The notes beneath the pieces are model-generated. The model worked only from the letters and a program-made list of their open reading frames with translations. It had not been told where the DNA came from and did no database searches. The translations under genes were made by a program, and so were the position numbers. Source: Bordetella flabilis (lineage in GTDB: Bacteria > Pseudomonadota > Gammaproteobacteria > Burkholderiales > Burkholderiaceae_B). From it: 64,000 nt of DNA. The DNA lies in assembly GCF_001676725.1 (NCBI RefSeq), contig NZ_CP016172.1:1-64000 (forward strand). The letters run 5' to 3'. How positions within the stretch are numbered: position 1 is the stretch's first letter; the number at the start of each line of letters is the position of its first letter. Positions 46,581-54,789 of this stretch are shown piece after piece.

Positions 46581-47698
46581 GCATGCCTCTCGCGCGTGAT
46601 GTGCGGATTGCCGACCCGGTAGCGTGCCAGCACGGCCGGATCGGGGTCGCAGCCCAGGCCGGGCCCTTGCGGCACCGCCACGTGGCCATTGCGCGCACGG
46701 ACCCAGGGGTCGAAGGGGTTGGCTTCCATGTCCAGCCACAGGACCTCGATCAGCGGCTTGTTCGGCAGGGCGGCCGCGATATGCAATGTGGCGACGAAGC
46801 CCGGCCCGAAGTATGGCGAGTGCGGCACGGTTTCGACGCCGTGCGTTTGGCACAGCGCCGCGACGCGCATGGCTTCGCCGATGCCGCCGATCTTCGTGAC
46901 GCTGGGCTGCGCGATATCCAGTGCCCCGGCCTCGAGCAGCAGGCGAAAGCCATGCGGGCCCGCGACGTTCTCGCCGGCGGCGATGGGAATCCCGCGCTGG
47001 CGCACGCGCGCCAGGCCCAGGGTATCTTCCGGCGGCCACACCGGTTCTTCCAGCCAATACATGCCTTCTCCGCGCAGCGTGTCGGCCATGCGTACGGCGG
47101 TGGGCACATCCCAGGCGCAGTTGGTGTCCAGCATGATGGCGACCTCGTCGCCGGCGGCCGCCTGCGCGGCGCGGACGGAACTATGCGTGACCTCGTGCAG
47201 CTTGACGTGCCGATAACCCTGTTGCACCGCGGCCGCCGTGTTGCGTGCCACCAGCGTGTCGTCGCTGTAATTCAGCAGGCTGGCGTAGGCAGGCAATTGC
47301 GCGCACGGCGCGGCGCCGAGCAGTCGATGCACGGGTTGATTGCAACGCTTGCCCAGCAGGTCCCACAGTGCGATCTCCACGCCGGACCAGGCATAGACAT
47401 AGGCGCCGTTGCGGCCCAGCAAGTGGGTGGCGTGCAGCACGCGGCGCGTCAGGCCGGTGATGTCGCCGGCATCCTGGCCGATGACCAGTGGCGCGACGAT
47501 GGTGTCCAGGGCGGCGCGGGTGGACGGAATGGCGGCGTGGCCAAAGGCCTCGCCCCAGCCGACCAGGCCGTCCTCGGTTTCGACACGGACCAGCAGGATG
47601 TCGAGACGATCCCACAAGGCGCCCGCGAAACGCTGGTACGGACCACCCATGTCGAAAGGCAGCGATACAACTTCGGACGCGATGGATACGATGTTCAT
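46577..47698 (-). CDS. Enolase-superfamily (mandelate racemase/muconate lactonizing) enzyme
   Basis: This 373-residue protein carries the capping domain (residues 1-130) and a barrel with metal ligands in IMLDTNCAWD (Asp), YWLEEPVWPPED (Glu) and IAAGENVAGP (Glu), plus TKIGGIGEAM. The base Lys lies in HVKLHEVTH. It is only moderately similar to the next gene, so the pair are two distinct paralogues rather than a recent duplication. It heads the importer operon. A nine-codon open frame with a strong ribosome-binding site ends in ATGA overlap at its start, suggesting coupled initiation. Confidence 0.88.
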   Translation of the reverse strand: MNIVSIASEVVSLPFDMGGPYQRFAGALWDRLDILLVRVETEDGLVGWGEAFGHAAIPSTRAALDTIVAPLVIGQDAGDITGLTRRVLHATHLLGRNGAYVYAWSGVEIALWDLLGKRCNQPVHRLLGAAPCAQLPAYASLLNYSDDTLVARNTAAAVQQGYRHVKLHEVTHSSVRAAQAAAGDEVAIMLDTNCAWDVPTAVRMADTLRGEGMYWLEEPVWPPEDTLGLARVRQRGIPIAAGENVAGPHGFRLLLEAGALDIAQPSVTKIGGIGEAMRVAALCQTHGVETVPHSPYFGPGFVATLHIAAALPNKPLIEVLWLDMEANPFDPWVRARNGHVAVPQGPGLGCDPDPAVLARYRVGNPHITRERHA

Positions 47699-47724
47699 GC
47701 GTCGCGGCCCGGGGGCTTCGCCAT
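47695..47724 (-). CDS. Possible nine-residue leader peptide
   Basis: ATG 47724 is preceded by GGAGGAG at ideal distance and encodes MAKPPGRDA, ending at TGA 47695-47697, which overlaps the ATG (47696-47698) of the enolase-superfamily gene. The main gene itself has no good ribosome-binding site. Ribosomes may therefore load on the leader and reinitiate. No regulatory codon run is visible. This is an inference from spacing alone. Confidence 0.35.
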   Translation of the reverse strand: MAKPPGRDA

Positions 47725-47830
47725 GTGTCTCCTCCTGGCGTTTTATCGTCCTGCGCGTTTGCGCGGCGGTATTTGCACACGAGGATAGGGAGGCGGCTAG
47801 ATAAAATCAATTCAGCCGGACTAATTTCCG

Positions 47831-47847
47831 CATAAGCTGTCCTTATG
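47831..47847. promoter_or_regulatory. LysR-type operator in the enolase/LysR intergenic region
   Basis: CATAAG-CTGTC-CTTATG is a perfect inverted repeat with T-N11-A geometry (T47833, A47845). It lies in the 250-bp divergent region, 102 bases from the LysR start and 133 from the operon start, the normal place for a LysR recognition site. Confidence 0.55.
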
Positions 47848-47948
47848 TGCCAGGCGGCTTTCGCTCCACGGATCCCGCCTGGACAAACCGGCGTCGCACA
47901 CCACTACAAGGCCTGCCGGCGGCCACGAGAACCAAGGAGGAAGACAGG

Positions 47949-48911
47949 ATGTCGCTTACCGTTCGACAGCTGGAAATCATCCGTGCCGTCAGCGTCCATG
48001 GCTCGGTGACCGAGGCGGCCAGCGCGCTCGGCATTTCCCAGCCGGCCATCAGCCTGATGCTGCGGGACTGCGCTTCGCATGCGGGCTTTCCTTTTTTTGT
48101 ACGCAAGCATGGAAGGCTCCAGGCCACGCGGGAGACGCAGGTCATCCTGGCCGAACTCAATCGCATCTTCGACAGCATCGAACGCGTCAACCGTTTGATG
48201 GACGATATGCGGGAGATGACCGTCGGCACGGTGCAGGTCGCGGCGGTGCCCACCCTGGCCGACAATCTGCTGGCGCCGACCATCGCGGAATTCCAGAAGT
48301 CGTGGCCGCATATCCAGATCTCGGTATTCACGCTGGACAATCTGGGCGTCTTCGAGAATGTGGTGCAGGAGCGCGTGGACTTCGGGCTGGGACTGTCGCC
48401 CCTGCATCATCGCGACGGCCGGATGGTGGAGGGCCGCATGAGCGACCTGTGCGCCTCCGAACTGGTCTGCGTGGTGCACCCGGACAGCCCGCTGGCCACC
48501 CGCGAGTCCGTTACGCCGGCCGACCTGGCGCCTTATCCGCTGATTTCATTCGGCAAGACCCAGCCCCTGGGCGCATTGATCGAGGAAAGCTTCCAGCGCG
48601 CCGGCGTGGTGCGGCGTATTGCCCTGGAGGTGACGCTTACGTCGGTGGCTTGCTCGCTGGCGCGTTCGGGCGCGGGGGCCGCCATCATCGATCCTTTCCA
48701 CCTCTGGGCGCCGCGGGACTACGGCGTGGTCACGCTGCGCTACCGGCCGCGCACCGAAGTGAAAGCCCAAATGCTGCTGCCCAACAATACGCCCCTGTCC
48801 CGTTCGGCGCGCCTGTTCGTGTCGGCCTTGCATCGTACCGTGCGCGAACGCGGATTCGCATGGGAAAGCGACGGATCCCCGGCCGGCACGGTCGGCGATC
48901 ACAGTTGCTGA
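47949..48911 (+). CDS. LysR-family transcriptional regulator
   Basis: This 320-residue regulator has the winged HTH at residues 1-60 (MSLTVRQLEIIRAVSVHGSVTEAA, then GISQPAISLMLRD) and an effector domain from about 90 (VQVAAVPTLADNLLAPTIAEF). It resembles the CysB/Cbl-like and NocR-type group by length and style. It diverges from the importer-dehydratase operon, with a LysR palindrome between them, and is its likely regulator. Its 3' end overlaps the convergent acylphosphatase gene by 13 bases. Confidence 0.92.
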   Translation: MSLTVRQLEIIRAVSVHGSVTEAASALGISQPAISLMLRDCASHAGFPFFVRKHGRLQATRETQVILAELNRIFDSIERVNRLMDDMREMTVGTVQVAAVPTLADNLLAPTIAEFQKSWPHIQISVFTLDNLGVFENVVQERVDFGLGLSPLHHRDGRMVEGRMSDLCASELVCVVHPDSPLATRESVTPADLAPYPLISFGKTQPLGALIEESFQRAGVVRRIALEVTLTSVACSLARSGAGAAIIDPFHLWAPRDYGVVTLRYRPRTEVKAQMLLPNNTPLSRSARLFVSALHRTVRERGFAWESDGSPAGTVGDHSC

Positions 48912-49186
48912 AAGCTGCTGAACCGTTTGTCCAGGAATTCCCGGCGCGAATCGATTTCCTTCACCATCGCGCCGGGCGGGCCGCGGCCCAGCCATTCCAG
49001 CATCTGGTCTACCTGGTCGGGGGTGCCCTGCACCAGCGCCTCGACGGAGCCGTCCTGGCGGTTCTGCACCCAGCCGGTCGCGCCCACCATATGCGCGCGC
49101 CGGACGGTGGCCAGGCGAAAGCCAACGCCTTGCACTTTGCCGCGGACGTGGACGAAGACGGTTTCGATCAAGGGGTCGTGAGCCAT
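48899..49186 (-). CDS. acyP: Acylphosphatase
   Basis: This 95-residue protein hydrolyses carboxyl-phosphate bonds of acyl phosphates. The catalytic Arg24 lies in GKVQGVGFR and Asn42 in GWVQNRQDGSVEALVQG, both at the conserved positions. The length is standard. It is convergent with the LysR gene and overlaps its end by 13 bases. It is a small cytoplasmic housekeeping-type enzyme with no evident link to its neighbours. Confidence 0.92.
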   Translation of the reverse strand: MAHDPLIETVFVHVRGKVQGVGFRLATVRRAHMVGATGWVQNRQDGSVEALVQGTPDQVDQMLEWLGRGPPGAMVKEIDSRREFLDKRFSSFQQL

Positions 49187-49370
49187 GATGTACAGCGGGT
49201 ATCGACTTGGAACCGGCTATTTTTCCACAGGCACCGCTCAACCATGCGTGCGCATTAGTCGGGACAGGGAAATTGTTAAGTCGCGGCCACGCGGTTTATC
49301 CCGGTCCGGGCATTTCTTATGCTAACTACCATTACATACACGCCCGTCCAAGGGCAACGGTTGATGTGCC

Positions 49371-50243
49371 ATGTCCTGTGATTCAGAAATCGCCGCGCGG
49401 CGGCCGACGCTGCCTGCCGATGCGGCCTCCGCGGCGATCCCCGATACGCCCCCCTGCCGCGTCCGGTTCTATGGCAGGCGCAGCCCGGGCAGCCCGGCGC
49501 CGCTGGTCGTGCACTTTCACGGCGGCGCCTTCGTGTCCGGATCGGTGGACCGGGATTCCATCGTCGCGCGTTTGCTGGCCGACGCGGGCGCGGTCGTGGT
49601 GTCCGTGGACTATCCGCTGGCGCCGGACCACCCCTTTCCTTCGCCGGTAGAGAAGGCGTACGCCACGCTGTGCTGGCTGCACCACCATCGGGCGCGGCTG
49701 GCCGGCAAGGGCGCCGCGCTGTTCGTGGCGGGCGAGGAAGCAGGCGGCAATATCGCCGCCTCGGTGGCCTTGATGGCCCGCGATCGCCTGGGGCCGCCCC
49801 TGGCCGGACAGATCCTGTTTTCGCCCCTGCTCGATGCGAGCATGGGCACGGCCTCGATGCGCTGTGCCCAGGGAACGCCCGCCGGGACGGAATGGGCCGA
49901 TGGGTGGAAACAATACCTGGCCTGTCCCTGCGACGTCTGCCACCCGTATGCGACCCCCGCGGCCGGCACGCGTTTCGCCGGCTTGCCGCCCCTGCTGCTG
50001 CTGAGCGGACCGCATGATCCCCTGCGCGACGAGGGGCGCAGCTATGCCTCGCGGCTGCGCGCCGCCGGCGTCCCGGCGACGCGGGCCGTCCTGGAGGAAG
50101 CGACGCTCTGGACCCCTGCTGCCGAAGCCCAGGGCGCGGCCCCATCGACCGCGGGTCTGGAAGCCGTGCGCGCCCGTCTTTTCAGCTTTCTCGTCACGCA
50201 GCCGGGCCGCCCGGCGCGGGCGGACCGCGCCTCGGCGTCCTGA
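49371..50243 (+). CDS. HSL-type alpha/beta-hydrolase lacking the catalytic serine
   Basis: This 290-residue protein has the hormone-sensitive-lipase-family oxyanion motif HGGAFVSGS at 50-58, DYPLAPDHPFPS at 80-91 and DPLRDEG at 216-222. The nucleophile elbow, normally GDSAGGN, reads GEEAGGN (121-127), with Glu123 in place of Ser. The HGF that carries the catalytic His is also absent, reading EEATLW instead. It is therefore probably inactive as an esterase, or uses a different chemistry. No signal peptide is seen. The ribosome-binding site is weak. Homologues with the same change would tell whether it is a conserved pseudoenzyme. Confidence 0.82.
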   Translation: MSCDSEIAARRPTLPADAASAAIPDTPPCRVRFYGRRSPGSPAPLVVHFHGGAFVSGSVDRDSIVARLLADAGAVVVSVDYPLAPDHPFPSPVEKAYATLCWLHHHRARLAGKGAALFVAGEEAGGNIAASVALMARDRLGPPLAGQILFSPLLDASMGTASMRCAQGTPAGTEWADGWKQYLACPCDVCHPYATPAAGTRFAGLPPLLLLSGPHDPLRDEGRSYASRLRAAGVPATRAVLEEATLWTPAAEAQGAAPSTAGLEAVRARLFSFLVTQPGRPARADRASAS

Positions 50244-50513
50244 CCGGCCGGCTGGCGGCTTTCCGCAGGCGCGGGCCCCGCTGTAAACCTCCGTCACGCT
50301 TTTCCACCGTTCCGCCTCAGCCGTAGGTCGTCCCGCGGCGAGCCCGGGCGCACGTCGTTGGTGCGAAACATCCCCATTACGCATGAGCTGGCCGGCGTGC
50401 CCGTCCTAGGAGGGACGAGCGATAGTTGCCCGGACCTCGAAGGACTACCTTAGCGCCACAAGGCCGTTTCATAGGGAAAAGTGGCCGTCGTCCCAACAGC
50501 GCGGAGCGTAAAT

Positions 50514-51416
50514 GTGAACCAACAATATCTCCTTCCGGAAGAGATTACGGCTGAATACAAGAAGCAGGGGTACATTTCGCTGGAGACGATATGTCCGGCG
50601 GAAGAAGTGGCGCAGATACGCCGTACGCTCATGCAGATGTTCGAGAAGAAGGTCGGGTACGAAGAGGGCGCCCAGTACGACTTCGCCAGCCGGGACGATC
50701 CGAACAAGCCGCAGACCTTTCCCAGCCTGCACGACCCCTCGCACTACGCGCCGGAGCTGCTGAAGACCACTTACCATCGCCGCGCGCTGGCCATCGCCAA
50801 GCAACTGCTGGGTGAAGACGCAGCGCTGTACGGCGAGCACGCCTTGCTCAAGCCTGCGCGCGTCGGCCCCGAGACGCCCTGGCACCAGGACGAGGCGTTC
50901 CGCTCCCCCGATTTCGAATACCGCGAGCTGAGCATATGGCTGGCTTTGCAGCCGGTCGGCGAAGTGAACGGGTGCATGCAGTTCATTCCGGGTTCGAACC
51001 GCTACGAAGTGCTCAAGCATCGGTCCCCGGGCAATGACAAGACCCTGCACCCGCTGGAGTGCTGCGACGATTTTCCGCGCTCCCAGGCGGTGGCCGTGCC
51101 GCTGCCGGCGGGCGGCTGCACCGTACATGACATGCGCACGCTGCATTACACCGGGCCGAATACCTCCGACGCGCCGCGCCTGGCCTACATCCTGATTTTC
51201 AATGTACCGCCGACCTACAAGCCGGGCCTGCGCAAGTTCGAATGGCTGGAGGGGCGCCGCACGGACAGCCAGGTGCGCAAGCGGGAATGGCACCGGCGCG
51301 GCGGCATCGCCGTCGAAGTGATGCGGCGCCTGCCCCGTGCGCGGCTTACCAACGGTAGATGGATGGCCTGGGCGGCGATCCGGGCGGTAAGCAAGGTCTG
51401 GAATCGGGCGCGCTGA
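50514..51416 (+). CDS. Phytanoyl-CoA dioxygenase (PhyH) family protein
   Basis: This 300-residue non-haem iron oxygenase shows His124-x-Asp126 in PWHQDEAF and His211 in RTLHYTGPN as iron ligands, with Arg222 in APRLAY binding 2-oxoglutarate. PhyH relatives hydroxylate fatty acyl-CoA, amino acids or natural products. GTG 50514, behind GGAG with a 7-base gap, is preferred to GTG 50481, which would add 11 residues. It stands alone between short intergenic gaps; the substrate is unknown. The basic C-terminal tail (after residue 245) is longer than in minimal PhyH proteins. Confidence 0.88.
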   Translation: MNQQYLLPEEITAEYKKQGYISLETICPAEEVAQIRRTLMQMFEKKVGYEEGAQYDFASRDDPNKPQTFPSLHDPSHYAPELLKTTYHRRALAIAKQLLGEDAALYGEHALLKPARVGPETPWHQDEAFRSPDFEYRELSIWLALQPVGEVNGCMQFIPGSNRYEVLKHRSPGNDKTLHPLECCDDFPRSQAVAVPLPAGGCTVHDMRTLHYTGPNTSDAPRLAYILIFNVPPTYKPGLRKFEWLEGRRTDSQVRKREWHRRGGIAVEVMRRLPRARLTNGRWMAWAAIRAVSKVWNRAR

Positions 51417-51495
51417 CGTGGCGGAACGCGACGCCGGGAACCAATAGCCGGGTGGGTGGTCCTATTTCGTTCAGTTAAACGTAAGGAGGACCACG

Positions 51496-51789
51496 ATGAG
51501 ATGCCCCGTTTGCAAAGAGACCGACCTCGTCATGTCGGCTCGCCAGAACATCGAGATCGATTACTGCCCCCAGTGCCGCGGCGTCTGGCTGGACCGCGGC
51601 GAACTGGACAAGCTGATCGAGCGCAGTGTCCAGGAAACCGGGGCCGCGCAGGCGGCTGCGCCGGTTGCGGCCGCCGCCCCGCCACCCCAGGGACGCCCCT
51701 ATCGGGACGACGATCATCATGGCCGTTATCACGGGGGCCATGACCGGGGATACCGCAAGAAATCCTTCTGGCACGAGATCTTCGACTGA
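51496..51789 (+). CDS. TFIIB-type zinc-ribbon protein
   Basis: This 97-residue protein starts with a zinc ribbon: Cys3-x2-Cys6 and Cys24-x2-Cys27 in MRCPVC and YCPQCRGVWLDRGEL. An Ala/Pro linker follows, then a His/Asp-rich tail (DDDHHGRYHGGHD) and an aromatic end, KKSFWHEIFD. AAGGAGG lies close before the ATG. The family is widespread and uncharacterised; nucleic-acid or protein binding is expected. The His-rich tail could bind metal. Confidence 0.88.
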   Translation: MRCPVCKETDLVMSARQNIEIDYCPQCRGVWLDRGELDKLIERSVQETGAAQAAAPVAAAAPPPQGRPYRDDDHHGRYHGGHDRGYRKKSFWHEIFD

Positions 51790-51946
51790 GCCCGCTCCCC
51801 GGCGCAGCCGGCCCGCCGCGCGCCCGTTCAGTATGGCGTCAACCCCCCTGCCGATGGGGCCATTGGGCCATTCCAACCCATGCTTCGGCGCATAATGCCG
51901 CCCTGGTGGACGGGCGCACGATGCGCCCGGCTGGATGGAGATGGAC

Positions 51947-52879
51947 ATGCGGATGTTGTTTCTCGGCGCCGGGGGCACGGGCGGCTATTTCGGCGGGCGC
52001 GCGGCGGAAGCCGGCGCCGACGTGACCTTCCTGCTGCGCGATGCGCGCGCGGCCCAGGTACGCGAGCAGGGTCTGCGCATACGCAGCCCGCGCGGGGACA
52101 GTACGGTGCGGCCGAAGGTCGTGACCACGCAGACGCTGAGCGGCCATTACGACGTGATCGTGCTCAGCTGCAAGGCTTACGACCTGCGCAGCGCCGTGCA
52201 GGCGATCGCCCCCGCCATGGGGCCGGGTTCCGTCATCCTGCCCATCATGAACGGCATGGCGCAATACGATGTGCTGGATCACGCCTTCGGCGCCCATCGG
52301 GTGCTGGGCGGCCTGTGCCAGATCAACGCCACGCTGGGTCCGGAAGGCGAAGTCATCCACATGGGTTCGCACTGCGGATTCATCTTCGGCGAGCGTACCG
52401 GTGAGCCGCGCAGCGCACGCTGCGTGGCGCTCGAGGCAGCGCTTGCCGAGGCCAATTTCTCTTCGCGGTTGAGCACGGCGATCCACCAGGACAGCTGGGA
52501 GAAGTACGTGTTCCTGTGCACCCTGGCCGCGGGTACCTGCCTGATGCGTGGCTCCGTGGGCGAGATCGCGTCCACCGCGGACGGCCAGGCGGTGATGGCG
52601 GCGCTGCTGGGCGAGGCGCAGGCAGTGTCGGCAGCGGCCGGCTATCGGGTGCGGCCGGAGGCGGACGCGGCGGCACGCAAGCTGTTTTCCGACGCGCAGT
52701 CCCCTGCGACCGCGTCGATGTTCCGCGACCTGCAGCAGGGTTCGCGGGTGGAAGCCGACCATGTGGTGGGCGATATGATCGCCCGCGGCGTCGCGACCGG
52801 CGTCGCCACGCCGTATTTGCGCGTGGCTTATGCGCACCTGCAGGTCTATCAGAACCGCGTGCAGCCACGGCAAGCCTGA
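51947..52879 (+). CDS. 2-dehydropantoate 2-reductase family (PanE/ApbA-like) oxidoreductase
   Basis: This 310-residue protein has the NADP-binding GAGGTGGYFGGRAAEAGADVTFLLRD at residues 6-31 (listed by position), and the family's NGMAQYDVL and HQDSWEKYVFLCTLAAGTCL with the conserved catalytic-region Lys. Members reduce ketopantoate to pantoate in coenzyme A synthesis, but many paralogues act on other 2-keto acids. No panB or panC is adjacent. ATG 51947 is chosen because GGAG at 51937-51940 gives correct spacing. Confidence 0.86.
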   Translation: MRMLFLGAGGTGGYFGGRAAEAGADVTFLLRDARAAQVREQGLRIRSPRGDSTVRPKVVTTQTLSGHYDVIVLSCKAYDLRSAVQAIAPAMGPGSVILPIMNGMAQYDVLDHAFGAHRVLGGLCQINATLGPEGEVIHMGSHCGFIFGERTGEPRSARCVALEAALAEANFSSRLSTAIHQDSWEKYVFLCTLAAGTCLMRGSVGEIASTADGQAVMAALLGEAQAVSAAAGYRVRPEADAAARKLFSDAQSPATASMFRDLQQGSRVEADHVVGDMIARGVATGVATPYLRVAYAHLQVYQNRVQPRQA

Positions 52880-52983
52880 AGGGCCGGGTCCAGGCCCGGC
52901 CACCGGTTTTGGATTTTGTTTACACTGGTGCGCCACGGGCGCCAGGCGCGGCCGTGTCTTTCTCGATATCCATCCGGAACGTC

Positions 52984-53436
52984 ATGAAGCTCAGAACCCT
53001 CCTCGCCACCGCCTTGCTCCTGACGGCCGCATGCGCGGCCGGCGTGGCGCACGCGGCGCCGCCGGCCAACAACAAGGAGCTGGTGCTGGCGTTTTTCCGG
53101 ATGATGTTTCTGGAAAAGAACGTCGATAAAGCCATGCAGGCCTATGTGGACAAGGGACTGATCCAGCATGACCCGTATCTGCCGGACGGCGCCGACGCCA
53201 TGGGTGATTTTTTCACGTCGTATTTCGAGCAGCATCCGCAGGCGAACGCCGAGATCAAGCTGGTGATCGCCGAAGGCGACCTGGTGATGGTGCAGTCCTT
53301 GTGGAAGGAGTCCCCGGAGGACACCGGCCAGGCCCTGGTCGATATATTCCGCGCGCAGAACGGCAAGATCGTCGAGCATTGGGCGGTCAGCCAGGACATC
53401 CCGGAGAATCCGGCGAACCGCAACACCATGTTCTGA
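52984..53436 (+). CDS. Secreted SnoaL/NTF2-like protein
   Basis: This 150-residue protein has a signal peptide (MKLRTLLATALLLTAACAAGVAHA). The mature NTF2-like domain shows AFFRMMFLEKNVDKAMQAYVDKGLIQHDPYLPDGADAM by position 36-73 and IVEHWAVSQDIPENPAN at the end. GLIQHDP and HWAVSQ are typical of the SnoaL-like predicted polyketide-cyclase/ester-metabolism group. A Cys at residue 17 raises a lipoprotein alternative, but AHA signal-peptidase cleavage is better. Function is unknown. Confidence 0.85.
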   Translation: MKLRTLLATALLLTAACAAGVAHAAPPANNKELVLAFFRMMFLEKNVDKAMQAYVDKGLIQHDPYLPDGADAMGDFFTSYFEQHPQANAEIKLVIAEGDLVMVQSLWKESPEDTGQALVDIFRAQNGKIVEHWAVSQDIPENPANRNTMF

Positions 53437-53500
53437 GGCGGCTGCCCCGGCCGGGCCTCCGCCGCCTTCATTCTTCTCTTCCCTATCGGGGGGGCACACG

Positions 53501-54031
53501 ATGACGGCTTCCGGGCGCGCTTATACCTTGTATCTGGCGGGCTTCGACGTCTTCCGGCCCGACGCCGTCGCGTACGGCGAATCGCTCAAGGCGATGTGCC
53601 GGCAACACGGAATCGAAGGCCTGTATCCCCTGGATAATGCCGGCCCGGCGGAATTGCGCGATCGCGCCCTGGCGGCATGGATATACCGGAGCAATATCGC
53701 GCTGATCCAGCGTGCCGACGGCGTCCTGGCGAACTTGAACCCTTTTCGGGGCGCGGAACCGGATTCCGGCACGGCCTTCGAAGTAGGTTATGCCGTGGCG
53801 CTGGGCAAGCCGGTCTGGGCGTATACGCGCCAGGCCGGCTCCATCGTCGATCAGGTGGCCGTGGCGAAATCCGCGGACGGGACGCGGCATGTCGACGCCG
53901 GCGGGTACACGGTGGAAGACTTCGGGATGAACCTGAACCTGATGCTGGCATGCAGCGCCACGGTCGTCGTGGGCGATGCGGCGGCCTGCCTGGCACGCGT
54001 CGCGCGGGATATCGGCGGCGGGCGGCAGTAG
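53501..54031 (+). CDS. Nucleoside 2-deoxyribosyltransferase family protein
   Basis: This 176-residue protein has the YLAGFDVFRPDA N-terminal motif and DSGTAFEVGYAVALGKPVWAY at about 88-108, where Glu95 in the FEVGYA stretch matches the catalytic glutamate. The family exchanges bases on 2'-deoxyribonucleosides or hydrolyses deoxynucleoside monophosphates. It is convergent with ribB across 41 bases containing a strong hairpin. A role in nucleotide salvage is inferred from the family. Confidence 0.88.
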   Translation: MTASGRAYTLYLAGFDVFRPDAVAYGESLKAMCRQHGIEGLYPLDNAGPAELRDRALAAWIYRSNIALIQRADGVLANLNPFRGAEPDSGTAFEVGYAVALGKPVWAYTRQAGSIVDQVAVAKSADGTRHVDAGGYTVEDFGMNLNLMLACSATVVVGDAAACLARVARDIGGGRQ

Positions 54032-54035
54032 CGCA

Positions 54036-54057
54036 CGGCCGCCGTTACCGGCGGCCG
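54036..54057. terminator. Hairpin between convergent genes
   Basis: CGGCCGCCG and CGGCGGCCG form a perfect 9-bp stem with a TTAC loop, 4 bases after one stop and 15 before the other. It lacks a T-run, so it may be a bidirectional terminator or a transcript-end stabiliser. Confidence 0.45.
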
Positions 54058-54072
54058 GCGGGGGGCGGGCGC

Positions 54073-54789
54073 TCAGGCCGCGGAGGCCACTTCGACCGGG
54101 ACTTCGCTGTCCTGCCTGGCCAGGGCACGGCGGTAGTCAGCCAGTTCAGCGATGGTCAGCGCGACCAGGCCGTGCTTGGCGGCGTAGCGTTCGATCGCCG
54201 CGCCACGGGCCATGGTGCCATCGTCGTTCATCAGTTCGCACAGCACGGCCGCCGGCCGCAGTCCGGCCAATACCGCCAGATCCACGGAGCCTTCCGTATG
54301 GCCGCGCCGCGCCAGCACGCCGCCCGGCTGGGCACGCAACGGGAACACATGCCCCGGGCTGACGACGTCGCCGGCTTTGGCGTGGGGCGCGATGGCCGCG
54401 CGTATCGTGGTGACGCGGTCCTGCGCGGACACGCCCGTGGTGACGCCTTCGCGCGCTTCGATCGATACGGTGAAGGCCGTGCCATGGCGGCTTTCGTTGC
54501 GCGCGACCATGGGCGGCAGCGCCATGCGCTCCAGGGTTTCATCATCCAGGCACAGGCAGACGATGCCGCTGCAATCGCGGATGAGCTGCGCCATGACGGG
54601 CACGGTGATCTTGTCGGCGGCGACGATCAGATCGGCTTCGTTCTCGCGATCGAAGTCGTCCATCAGGATGACGGGACGGCCCAGGCGCATGTGGTGCAGC
54701 GCGCGCGCCAGGCGCATGGGGAACGGTTGCGACGCGATGGCCGGATAGCGGGGATCCGGAACGGCGGTGTGGGAAGGTGCTAGGGACAT
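54073..54789 (-). CDS. ribB: 3,4-dihydroxy-2-butanone-4-phosphate synthase
   Basis: This 238-residue enzyme converts ribulose 5-phosphate to the four-carbon precursor of riboflavin. The active-site loop [11 protein letters not shown] lies at 44-54, followed by [30 protein letters not shown] and [10 protein letters not shown], the standard motifs. It is a stand-alone RibB without a fused GTP cyclohydrolase II. ATG 54789 was chosen because the upstream frame runs through the riboswitch. The 5' leader carries an FMN riboswitch, so flavin levels probably repress it. Confidence 0.96.
   Translation of the reverse strand: MSLAPSHTAVPDPRYPAIASQPFPMRLARALHHMRLGRPVILMDDFDRENEADLIVAADKITVPVMAQLIRDCSGIVCLCLDDETLERMALPPMVARNESRHGTAFTVSIEAREGVTTGVSAQDRVTTIRAAIAPHAKAGDVVSPGHVFPLRAQPGGVLARRGHTEGSVDLAVLAGLRPAAVLCELMNDDGTMARGAAIERYAAKHGLVALTIAELADYRRALARQDSEVPVEVASAA

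Noticed and set aside
49371..50243. Calling the GEEAGGN hydrolase a pseudogene
   Set aside because: The frame is intact over the full family length, and other structural motifs are preserved. Loss of the nucleophile alone does not show decay.
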